Origin: a virus
Virus record (IMG/VR): IMGVR_UViG_3300047195_000698
Coordinates: 1-35,567 of that record
DNA length: 35,567 bases
Direction: 5' to 3' (one strand)
Shown here: positions 29,203 to 35,567 of the stretch, piece by piece
Layout of the letters: every line of letters begins with the position of its first letter
Position numbering within the stretch: the first letter of the stretch is position 1
Program-made: the position numbers and the translations under genes
Notes under the pieces: generated by a model
The model's input: the letters and a program-made list of their open reading frames with translations, nothing else
The model's database searches: none
Told to the model about the DNA's origin: nothing

Positions 29203-29418
29203 ATGCCAACCTGCCCGCTGTGTAAAAAGTTCTTCCCCTTTGAAATGATTGGGATTACTAATATCTTGGAAGGAGAAGATGCTGAGGAATTTTGGAGAAA
29301 TGAGAAGAAACTCGCAACCCCTGAACAAGTGGAGTTCTTTAAAGAAGCTATTAAAGTATATCGAGAGTCTGTAAAGGATGGGAGATTTAAGCCGTGTGGG
29401 GAGAAAGAAGATGATTAA
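29203..29418 (+). CDS. Hypothetical protein with N-terminal CPLC (71 aa)
   Basis: CPLCKKFFPF at residues 4-13 is a single zinc knuckle; the remainder is helical. Only one further cysteine is seen (PCGEKE). Unknown function. Confidence 0.55.
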   Translation: MPTCPLCKKFFPFEMIGITNILEGEDAEEFWRNEKKLATPEQVEFFKEAIKVYRESVKDGRFKPCGEKEDD

Positions 29419-29608
29419 AAAAGCACCTAATACCGCAATGAAATTTACTGATGACATTGTACAAATTCCAATTTCAAAAGAAGTTGCAGATATTCTCGAA
29501 AAAATTTCTAAAAATCCTATAAGCATGGATATAATCCTTGGTGGTGATGATGCAATAGTTTTTATTTTAAAAAACGAAGCACCAAAAGAGACTCAGAATG
29601 AACAGTAA
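29411..29608 (+). CDS. Hypothetical protein (65 aa)
   Basis: ATG 29411 is chosen, since an in-frame ATG at 29378 lies deep in the previous gene. Alternating strands and a helix (IVQIPISKEVADILEKISK). Unknown function. Confidence 0.5.
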   Translation: MIKKAPNTAMKFTDDIVQIPISKEVADILEKISKNPISMDIILGGDDAIVFILKNEAPKETQNEQ

Positions 29609-29852
29609 AATCGCCTGGGGAGAGAATCAAATTTTCATCTCAATAGAGTTCGATCCAGGACAATTAGGAGTAGAAGAATTGTTCAATATATATAAAAGGA
29701 AGAAACACCACTTGATACTTAATCTTTTCGAAGGTGGAGAGATTATGATTAAGATAAAGCCAAAAGGTGATTTAGATGGAATCCGAACTAGCATTAACGG
29801 ACAGCGGCGAACTGCTGATAAGATTAGGGCTAACAGAAGAGCAATTAAATAG
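29598..29852 (+). CDS. Hypothetical protein (84 aa)
   Basis: It overlaps the upstream gene by 11 bases and the downstream frame at 29776 by 77. Strand-rich start (IFISIEFDPGQLG) and a basic C-terminus (RRTADKIRANRRAIK). The last 25 residues may be partly dictated by the overlapping frame. Confidence 0.5.
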   Translation: MNSKIAWGENQIFISIEFDPGQLGVEELFNIYKRKKHHLILNLFEGGEIMIKIKPKGDLDGIRTSINGQRRTADKIRANRRAIK

Positions 29853-29955
29853 AGTTAAGATCTATTACGAGGACAAGCCTCATAGATCACAGGTGGTTGT
29901 TTATGGAGATGGGGAGATCGTGATTTATATTAAAAGGGAGCTTCGGCTTGGATGA
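29776..29955 (+). CDS. Small hypothetical protein (59 aa)
   Basis: The frame begins MESELALTDSGELLIRLGL and continues EEQLNRVKIYYEDKPHRSQ to VVVYGDGEIVIYIKRELRLG. The sensible helix-then-strands pattern and its position support it as a gene, overlapping the end of 29598-29852. Confidence 0.5.
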   Translation: MESELALTDSGELLIRLGLTEEQLNRVKIYYEDKPHRSQVVVYGDGEIVIYIKRELRLG

Positions 29956-30018
29956 ATATAGTTGGGAAGCTGGTGAGGTTTGGCGAATTTGGAGAATGAT
30001 GGAATGGGAGGTGTGGAT

Positions 30019-30291
30019 GTGGCAGTAAATGAATGTTCTGAATGTATTTATGAAATAAAATTATTTGATAAAGATCAATATCACTTAATAACTCTTTGTT
30101 GGAGAACTGTATTGCATGGAAAATGTATACCAGTTAAAGAGGAAAGAAAAAATAAGTATTTATCAAATTCGTGTGGAGAAAAGGGTAAGTTTTTTAGGGA
30201 GAGAAATTACACCACAGTTCATAACAAAGAAATATGTGCTGATCCCACCATTATGGAAAACTGGGGATACAAAGGGTTGGAACTTAAATGA
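30019..30291 (+). CDS. Cysteine-containing hypothetical protein (90 aa)
   Basis: The frame is open from TTG 29980, but GGAGGTG (30007-30013) is spaced for GTG 30019, giving MAVNECSECIYEIKLF. CSEC, LCWRT and GKC are spaced like a zinc-binding domain. ATGA overlap with the next gene. Unknown function. Confidence 0.55.
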   Translation: MAVNECSECIYEIKLFDKDQYHLITLCWRTVLHGKCIPVKEERKNKYLSNSCGEKGKFFRERNYTTVHNKEICADPTIMENWGYKGLELK

Positions 30292-30695
30292 TCTACCTTA
30301 ACCCAACCGCCAAAGCCCGTATAAAGGCTCAGGAAGAGTTTGTGTGCGAGGAATGTGGAAACTGCTGCACTACATGCTATCCGATTTCTGTTACCCAAAA
30401 AGATATTACAAGGCTGGCGGAGCATTTTAAAAAGTCTGAGAAAGTAATATTCAGAAGGCATTGTAAGCTAGGATCTAGTCCAAATACAGTAGTATTTAAG
30501 CAAGATAGGCCTTGTAAGTTCTACGACACTCGCAAGAAAAAATGTAAAATATATGAGGCTAGACCGGGAGTATGTAGGATGCATCCGTTCCTAAGTGGAG
30601 AATCGCGCGACAGCGAAACATTTACTGTACCTGAATTTTGTGCCGCGGCGGTTAGAGTATATGAGAAGATGAAGGAGAGGGGTGAAGTGAGGTGA
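30288..30695 (+). CDS. YkgJ-family Cys-rich protein (135 aa)
   Basis: The CxxCxxCC signature CEECGNCCTTC (around residues 19-29) together with CKFYDTRKKKCKIYEARPGVCRMHPF is the YkgJ/UPF0153 pattern, thought to bind zinc or iron, possibly an Fe-S cluster. All pattern cysteines are present. GTGA overlap with the next gene. Role in the virus unknown. Confidence 0.8.
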   Translation: MIYLNPTAKARIKAQEEFVCEECGNCCTTCYPISVTQKDITRLAEHFKKSEKVIFRRHCKLGSSPNTVVFKQDRPCKFYDTRKKKCKIYEARPGVCRMHPFLSGESRDSETFTVPEFCAAAVRVYEKMKERGEVR

Positions 30696-31183
30696 ACCTA
30701 GATAAAATTGACCCCAATTTTGTGAAGGACCTGCTCGCATCGGATCTCGCCGTTTGGGTGGTTGCGCGGAAATTAAGACTAAGTGGTTTTGATATCTTTT
30801 TACCCGCAATCAAAATTCGGCCCGATGTGTCGCAGATTCAAGAGTTTGGGGACTCTGGGGATTTGATAATCGGGTCAAGTATTATTGAGGTTAAACAAAG
30901 ACCTGATTTAGATTTTAATTCTTTGAAGGAGTTTCCTTATGAGTCGATTATAGTGGATACTACGGGGCATTATGACGCACTTAAAATCCCGCCCGCCTAC
31001 TACATAATTTGTAATCGAAGTCTCGATGGCGGGGCTATAATCAATACTCAGACGAAACCTCAATGGCAAGTATCCCGCAGGTGGGATAATAAAAGAAAAA
31101 GAGAGCGGACGTTTTACATTTGTCCGAAGGAGTTATGCAACTACTGGGATTTTCGTGAGGTTCCGAGGTTCAAGTTCGAATAA
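30692..31183 (+). CDS. PD-(D/E)xK-like nuclease (163 aa)
   Basis: GDSGDLIIGSSIIEVKQRPDLDF (about residues 53-73; core GDLII then IEVK) gives the D...ExK catalytic pattern of this fold, and the following FPYESIIVDT resembles a phage family with the same motifs and a late YYIICN. It ends with FYICPKELC. A structure-specific or resolvase-like nuclease is plausible; substrate unknown. Its 3' end overlaps a convergent gene. Confidence 0.65.
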   Translation: MNLDKIDPNFVKDLLASDLAVWVVARKLRLSGFDIFLPAIKIRPDVSQIQEFGDSGDLIIGSSIIEVKQRPDLDFNSLKEFPYESIIVDTTGHYDALKIPPAYYIICNRSLDGGAIINTQTKPQWQVSRRWDNKRKRERTFYICPKELCNYWDFREVPRFKFE

Positions 31184-31553
31184 ATCCGTAGTATAGCAAT
31201 CTCGGCATCGTGGTTTCGTAAGTTCTATCTTTTTTGTCTACTAACCACGAATGCTGTCTCCACAAGCCATCAGATGATAGGGCGTAGCCTGTTGCAATTC
31301 TGTATTTGTGTGGGTATTTTTCTTTCTGCTCTAATACATTCTCATGGCAATGACACATGGCTCCTCGGACTCTTTTGTAAGTAGCTTCGAAAAGTTGGCT
31401 ATTGGCGAGAATTCCGTCAATCTCTGATTCGCCTTCATCTAAAATAACCAGATCTTCTCCGCCGAGGTTTAAGAGGATTTCTCGGAGTCTTAAGATCTTT
31501 TCTTGCTCTTGTTTTGGTAGCTTATCAAATCGGGCTTGGAATATTTTGCGCAT
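31170..31553 (-). CDS. Conserved hypothetical protein (127 aa)
   Basis: On the minus strand, overlapping the end of the nuclease gene by 14 bases. The family pattern CHCHENV, then GYALSSDGLWRQHSWLVD and ETTMPRLLYYGF is one I recognise from phage and bacterial hypothetical proteins; no function is known to me. Its expected upstream region (31554-31600) is AT-rich with CTTATATCC on the minus strand. Confidence 0.65.
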   Translation of the reverse strand: MRKIFQARFDKLPKQEQEKILRLREILLNLGGEDLVILDEGESEIDGILANSQLFEATYKRVRGAMCHCHENVLEQKEKYPHKYRIATGYALSSDGLWRQHSWLVDKKDRTYETTMPRLLYYGFIRT

Positions 31554-31620
31554 ATGGAGATATAGGGGTTACAAGGATATAAGGATGGCGGGTGAGAAGT
31601 CAAAAGTAAAAGACGCAATA

Positions 31621-31637
31621 GAAAACTTTATATAGGA
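31621..31637 (+). promoter_or_regulatory. TATA-box promoter (leaderless)
   Basis: AACTTTATATAGG (31624-31636) is centred 27 bases before the ATG at 31657, with no ribosome-binding site. Confidence 0.65.
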
Positions 31638-31656
31638 TGAGAACTATCTAATATTA

Positions 31657-32760
31657 ATGTCTAAAGAAACTATTTTTGATATACTTTCTTCTTTAGAAGA
31701 AATATACTCTAAGGCTTTTCAGAATTTAGAAAAAGGTATCTTCAACAAAAAGTATGAACATAAATTAAAAATAAGAGAATATAAACATCAAAATTATCTT
31801 CAAAATAAAGAAAAAATTCTAGAAAGATCGAGAAAGTGGACAAAAGATAATAAGGAACATGCCAAAGAAACCAAAAAAATATATTACCAAAAAAATAGCG
31901 AAACAATAAAGCAAAAAGTAAAAGATTGGTCTGAAAACAACAAGGAATGGATAAAAGAACAAAGAAAAGATTTTAGATCTAAAAATAAAGAGTTATTGAA
32001 ACAAAGAACGAAAGAGTACAGATTGAAAAACCCAGAAAGAGTAAAAGAACTCTCTAAAAAGTCAGCGGAGAGGAGAAAGGATAAAATTAAAATTTATAAA
32101 GATAAATATTATATAGAAAATCGAGAGTGGATTCTTGAAGAACAAAAAGAACGAACCGCCGCAAGATTTAAGGAACGCTTGCAAATTAGAGTGGATATTT
32201 TTAATTTATTTGGTGGAAAGTGCGCGTGGTGCCCCGAGAACGATTGTGATGTTTTGGTTATAGACCACATTAACGATGATGGGGCGGCAGACAGAAAAGA
32301 AAATAAAATACGAGGTGGATTCAAAATTGTAGAGAGACTCATCAAAAGAGGGGTATCAGAAACTGATCTTAAACAAAAATATCAATGTTTGTGCGCAAAC
32401 CATAATTCTATTAAGCAATATAAAAAATACTTTGATTTACTCGATAGTGAACTAACAAACGCACAAAGATACAAAATAAAATTATGGAAAGAAGCTTTTA
32501 ATTTCTTCGGACCTTGTAAAATGTGTAAAGAATCTAATTTAAAATGTCTCAGCATTGATCATATACACGGAAATGGAAACGAGAAAAGAAAAAATGGAGA
32601 ACCGGTGGGAACGACGTTATTGGGCAAATTTAGACAAATGGGATGGCCGGAATCTATAAAAGAGGAATATCAACTTCTTTGTTTTAATTGTCATTATGGA
32701 CGAAAGCCAAAAATAAAGAATCCAAATCTTTCTGTAAGGGCTCTGTTAGAAACAATTTAA
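31657..32760 (+). CDS. Tandem-HNH endonuclease-like protein with repeat arm (367 aa)
   Basis: Residues 30-165 are lysine-rich repeats of about 12 residues (NKEKILERSRKW, NKEWIKEQRKDF, NKELLKQRTKEY), as in homing-type endonucleases. Two HNH-like zinc domains follow: CAWCPENDCDVLVIDHIND with CLCANHN, and CKMCKESNLKCLSIDHIHGNG with CFNCH. Both keep the IDHI histidine and paired cysteines. It stands alone between replication and virion genes, under a leaderless promoter, which fits a free-standing mobile nuclease. Confidence 0.75.
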   Translation: MSKETIFDILSSLEEIYSKAFQNLEKGIFNKKYEHKLKIREYKHQNYLQNKEKILERSRKWTKDNKEHAKETKKIYYQKNSETIKQKVKDWSENNKEWIKEQRKDFRSKNKELLKQRTKEYRLKNPERVKELSKKSAERRKDKIKIYKDKYYIENREWILEEQKERTAARFKERLQIRVDIFNLFGGKCAWCPENDCDVLVIDHINDDGAADRKENKIRGGFKIVERLIKRGVSETDLKQKYQCLCANHNSIKQYKKYFDLLDSELTNAQRYKIKLWKEAFNFFGPCKMCKESNLKCLSIDHIHGNGNEKRKNGEPVGTTLLGKFRQMGWPESIKEEYQLLCFNCHYGRKPKIKNPNLSVRALLETI

Positions 32761-32765
32761 CTTTT

Positions 32766-34058
32766 TTATGGTGCGATTATATCTGCCATAGCCTCTATAA
32801 TATTGTCGCCTGAAGCTATTTTATCCATTGCTTTGTTAATAGCGGGATCTACGCGAGGCTGGACTTTTTCGCCAGTAAAATCTTCTTCTAATCTTACCCC
32901 AATAACACAAGAATTAATCCAATTTCTGAACTCTTGTTGGCTAATATCGCCAATTTTTCTAGCATTAATCATAATTTGTAGTTCATTTTTTACATCTTTT
33001 GGTTCGACGGGCGCGGGCAAAATTTCATACCGGTAGCCTTGTTTTTTAAATCCATTCCAATCTAGCCAGTTATTTCCTATTTTATTCGCCTCTTTGCAAA
33101 ATTTCATCCTTCCAGATTGAATATATGCGAAGAAAGTTGAAACCTTAGCGGCAGCTGAAGAATTGTCCAAAAGCGCCCCGCCTTTGCCTTCTCCGCCATC
33201 TGAGAGCGCCGATATTGGAAATACGATCTTATAAAGCTCCCTTTGGGCAAAGGAGTAAAAAGAGAGCACATCTTTGCGATCGGAGTACTTAGGATGTTCT
33301 ATTTTCATATTGGATGGAATTGGAACCTTTTCTACTGCATTACTGCTCTCTAAGATCTTTTGAGCAATAGAATCGTTTCCAGGAAGGTTTTCATCGGTAA
33401 TTACCAGCTCAGAAGGGTTTAATTGCTGAGACATGACCACATAAATTAGATCGTAACTGAAGCTTGCTAAATCAAGGTATGGCAAAAGATACTCAAGTAT
33501 ACTTTCATCTATAAATCGTGAACCCAAAGGAGACAGCGAGAATACCTGTTTCGGATCGAGCGAAACTACCTGTCCAGATCTATCTCCATCAGCTATAGTT
33601 TGGTCAAAATGCAAAACGCCATTTTTGAAGTAGAGCCCTTTCCAGCGCAATGCGGTTGATGTTATCTTAGGGTCTTTAGGAGCGATGAAAGTGTCATAAG
33701 CTCGGCGCTCCATAGCGGTATAGTCTATATATCCAGACTCAGAGTTTTTGCCATATGCCATCTCAGCTATTCCGCGTCCACCCCTAAAAGCATCAGAGTC
33801 TGCAACCTGAGCCCAGCCGAAGAAATCTATATCATCTAAGTTCTCAGCAATATCGTGGCTCAGTTCAACGTCTACGTGACCTTTAGGGTCATAAACGTTG
33901 TGATAAAAAGGTTTAGAAAATTTCATTTGAGTATCTGTTGAACTCAATGCTTGAACCAACGGATTCATACTCGCCAGGAGCAAATCTCGATTCGTAACCC
34001 TTCTATTTAAAAGATTTTTCTCTAATCGAGATTGAACGTCTCCTTTAAAATCAGCCAT
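32766..34058 (-). CDS. Probable portal protein (430 aa)
   Basis: First gene of the minus-strand structural block. The layout, with an N-terminal helical start, a strand-rich centre and the late segment PISALSDGGEGKGGALLDNS before a helix rich in A and S (SAAAKVSTFFAYIQSGRM) and the acidic tail, resembles tailed-virus portal proteins, which form the 12-subunit ring for DNA packaging. Recognition is by overall pattern; no single decisive motif. Another virion protein is possible. Confidence 0.5.
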   Translation of the reverse strand: MADFKGDVQSRLEKNLLNRRVTNRDLLLASMNPLVQALSSTDTQMKFSKPFYHNVYDPKGHVDVELSHDIAENLDDIDFFGWAQVADSDAFRGGRGIAEMAYGKNSESGYIDYTAMERRAYDTFIAPKDPKITSTALRWKGLYFKNGVLHFDQTIADGDRSGQVVSLDPKQVFSLSPLGSRFIDESILEYLLPYLDLASFSYDLIYVVMSQQLNPSELVITDENLPGNDSIAQKILESSNAVEKVPIPSNMKIEHPKYSDRKDVLSFYSFAQRELYKIVFPISALSDGGEGKGGALLDNSSAAAKVSTFFAYIQSGRMKFCKEANKIGNNWLDWNGFKKQGYRYEILPAPVEPKDVKNELQIMINARKIGDISQQEFRNWINSCVIGVRLEEDFTGEKVQPRVDPAINKAMDKIASGDNIIEAMADIIAP

Positions 34059-34222
34059 CTGATTAAGAAGTTGGGCAAAATACTTATGTCATATTTTAAA
34101 AATATGAATTATATATTTTTGAGCCGCAGCAAGAAAATATATCGTAATTCATCAGAATAAAATTTCCGTTTGAGCGTTTCAGCGAAATTATATTTCGTTT
34201 TATTCATCAGAATTAAATTCGG
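34059..34222. other. AT-rich intergenic region with short repeats
   Basis: 164 bases between two minus-strand genes. ATTCATCAGAAT occurs at 34147-34158 and again at 34202-34213; CGAAAT, TAT, ATTTCG (34183-34197) is an inverted repeat. On the minus strand an AAGTATTTTG element lies about 25-30 bases before the start at 34058 and may be its promoter. No gene is seen. Confidence 0.45.
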
Positions 34223-34564
34223 TCAAGTATTTAATGGCTGCACCTTAACTGTACACTTAGCTCCATTTACATCCTCCGTGGCTACGATTTTTACATAGTC
34301 AGGGACCCCCTTCCAAACCGCAGCTTTTCCTGAATTGGTCTGGTAACTCATCTGAGTAGCTCCATCATACCAATCCGCGAAAGTCCCGCCGCTCGTCATA
34401 CAGCCAGTCACTTTAACCGTCCAATTCTGAACCGCATCAGTAATTGAGGTGTATACTAGCAAAGAATTATAACCCACACAGCTAATCTCAACACTCGTGG
34501 TAGTCTCTGTTATAAGACTGTGGGCTGTGGTAATTTTTCCTTTAGACTGTCTTCTGAGAATCAT
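34223..34564 (-). CDS. Small virion-associated protein (113 aa)
   Basis: It is beta-rich (VEISCVGYNSLLVYTSI, WTVKVTGCMTSGG, KIVATEDVNGAKCTVKV) and two bases after the fibre gene, so co-transcribed. Similar strand-rich proteins of this length accompany tail-fibre genes, but I recognise no family. Confidence 0.5.
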   Translation of the reverse strand: MILRRQSKGKITTAHSLITETTTSVEISCVGYNSLLVYTSITDAVQNWTVKVTGCMTSGGTFADWYDGATQMSYQTNSGKAAVWKGVPDYVKIVATEDVNGAKCTVKVQPLNT

Positions 34565-34566
34565 AT

Positions 34567-35567
34567 TTACACCGCCACTCCCATCAAAATCCAGCGGTTA
34601 GTAGTTCCCGCAATGTAAACCAATGTTGCCATTCCTGCGTTATTTGTCGAAACAGTCCCGCCCGTTGATGTCATAATGCGGTTTGCGGCATCAGATGTCG
34701 CATTATTTACAAACCCCATATCATTTGAAAGAGGGTTATAAATATACAAAACCGCCCCATCCGTTCCACCAGCAAAACCAGTGATCGTAAAATTACCGGT
34801 CGGACCCGCTATGACATAAACTCGAACTCCAGCCGTTAGAGCTATATTACTATTTGCGCCATTTGCTAGAGTTAAAGTTCCGCTTGGACGAGCAATATCC
34901 TGAATATTGAGCTGCCTAAATGTTGGAGTCGCAGCCGCAGCACCAACAGCCGGACCCGAAAGAACTGTACTTGCTGTCTGCGTATCAAGACTTATAGCTT
35001 GTCCTGTTAGGTCCATTAAACCTGTTGCGCTTGCTGCTAGTGTTACAGCAGGAGCCGCAGACAAAGCCGCTGTAGCAAAGTCCGAGACATCTGTACTAGA
35101 CAGGGTTCTAAAGGTTGGAGTGGCGTCTGCGCCCGCTGCGGGACCAGCTAAGATAGTATTTTTGACCTGCGTATCAAGACTTATAGCCTGACCAGTTAAG
35201 TCCATTAAACCTGTTGCGCTTGCTGCTAGTGTTACAGCTGGAGCGGCAACAAGAGCAGCCGCAGAAAAGTCTGATATATCTGCACTTGATAAAACTCTCA
35301 TAGTGGGCTTCGCCGCGCCACCAGAAGCCGGTCCCGCAAGAACTTTATTTGCAGTTTGTGTATTAAAGTCTATTTCTTGAGTGGAAAGGTCAAGAACAGT
35401 ATCTGCTGCTACACTAAGAGTTACTGGAGGCGCATCTAAAACCGTCTGGGTATGAAAATCTGAGATATCTGCATGAGAAAGTATTCTGAATGTGGGTGCC
35501 GCCGCTGGATCTGCCGCAGGTCCTGAGAGAACTGTATTTTTGGCTTGAGTGTCAAGACTAACCGCCT
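34567..35567 (-). CDS. Tail fibre, repeat-containing, incomplete at the window edge
   Basis: The minus-strand frame is open from the window end to the stop at 34567-34569, so the N-terminus lies outside. At least three repeats of 63 residues (189 bases) are seen, with the core PTFRxLSSADISDF, APAVTLAASATGLMDLTGQ, AISLDTQ and VLAGPAxG. After them comes a C-terminal domain (GTLTLANGANSNIALTAG, GGTDGAVLYIYN, ending RWILMGVAV) like the tip of phage tail fibres. An internal ATG at 35299 is not the true start. Its job would be host recognition. Confidence 0.8.
   Translation of the reverse strand, partial: AVSLDTQAKNTVLSGPAADPAAAPTFRILSHADISDFHTQTVLDAPPVTLSVAADTVLDLSTQEIDFNTQTANKVLAGPASGGAAKPTMRVLSSADISDFSAAALVAAPAVTLAASATGLMDLTGQAISLDTQVKNTILAGPAAGADATPTFRTLSSTDVSDFATAALSAAPAVTLAASATGLMDLTGQAISLDTQTASTVLSGPAVGAAAATPTFRQLNIQDIARPSGTLTLANGANSNIALTAGVRVYVIAGPTGNFTITGFAGGTDGAVLYIYNPLSNDMGFVNNATSDAANRIMTSTGGTVSTNNAGMATLVYIAGTTNRWILMGVAV
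35011..35239. repeat. 189-bp coding repeats in the tail fibre
   Basis: GTCCATTAAACCTGTTGCGC begins at 35011 and again at 35200; the flanking 60 bases are nearly identical, while the third unit (35380 onwards) has diverged. The near identity of two units suggests recent duplication or conversion. Confidence 0.7.

Noticed and set aside
34907-35191. Plus-strand ORF opposite the fibre repeats
   Set aside because: Its apparent repeats simply mirror the 63-residue units of the minus-strand fibre.

Overview
The window looks like part of the genome of a tailed virus or provirus of an anaerobic archaeon. The archaeal assignment rests on recurring AT-rich TATA-box promoters (for example TATTTATAG and TATAAATAG) centred about 27-30 bases before start codons. 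Several of these would give leaderless mRNAs (starts at 12802, 18078, 18360, 27737 and 31657). Other support is a methanogen-like thymidylate synthase and a TnpB element of IS200/IS605 type. An oxygen-sensitive ribonucleotide reductase (NrdD/NrdG) points to an anaerobic host. A portal-like protein and a repeat-built tail fibre point to a tailed virus. No ribosomal RNA or tRNA gene was seen.

Layout. Positions 1-1381 are a mobile-element scar: two identical 127-bp tnpB-3'/omega-RNA remnants, one of them part of a 307-bp insertion that splits a small gene. From 1391 to 31183 almost everything is on the plus strand, in tight operons with ATGA/GTGA/TTGA overlaps. These hold many small cysteine-rich or hypothetical proteins around a replication and nucleotide core: DHH phosphoesterase (2410), dUTPase/dCTP-deaminase family protein (3728), ATP-dependent DNA ligase (6296), NrdG and NrdD (8421, 8849), SNF2-type helicase (13842), ThyA (15657), RNA ligase (18360), a possible ssDNA-binding protein (20704), a family-4 uracil-DNA glycosylase fused to a DnaE-type DNA polymerase III alpha subunit (23211), and a PD-(D/E)xK-like nuclease (30692). 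A TnpB-only transposon (19426-20666) sits between transcription units. After a short minus-strand gene at 31170-31553 and a tandem-HNH protein (31657), the right end (32766-35567) is on the minus strand and holds the portal candidate, a small protein and a tail fibre that runs off the window.

How the genes fit together. NrdDG make deoxynucleotides, the dUTPase-family protein removes dUTP (or makes dUMP from dCTP), ThyA makes dTMP, and the uracil glycosylase is physically joined to the replicase. Together they look like a uracil-exclusion replication module. The helicase, ligase and likely ssDNA-binding protein complete a largely host-independent replisome.

Most notable points: the uracil-glycosylase/DnaE fusion in an apparently archaeal virus; the decaying TnpB-derived elements, with a gene that can be reconstructed across the insertion; a +1 frameshift at a C5 run; a 77-residue ubiquitin-like small protein behind a start-adjacent inverted repeat; and a structured leader before a conserved viral-type protein at 16793.
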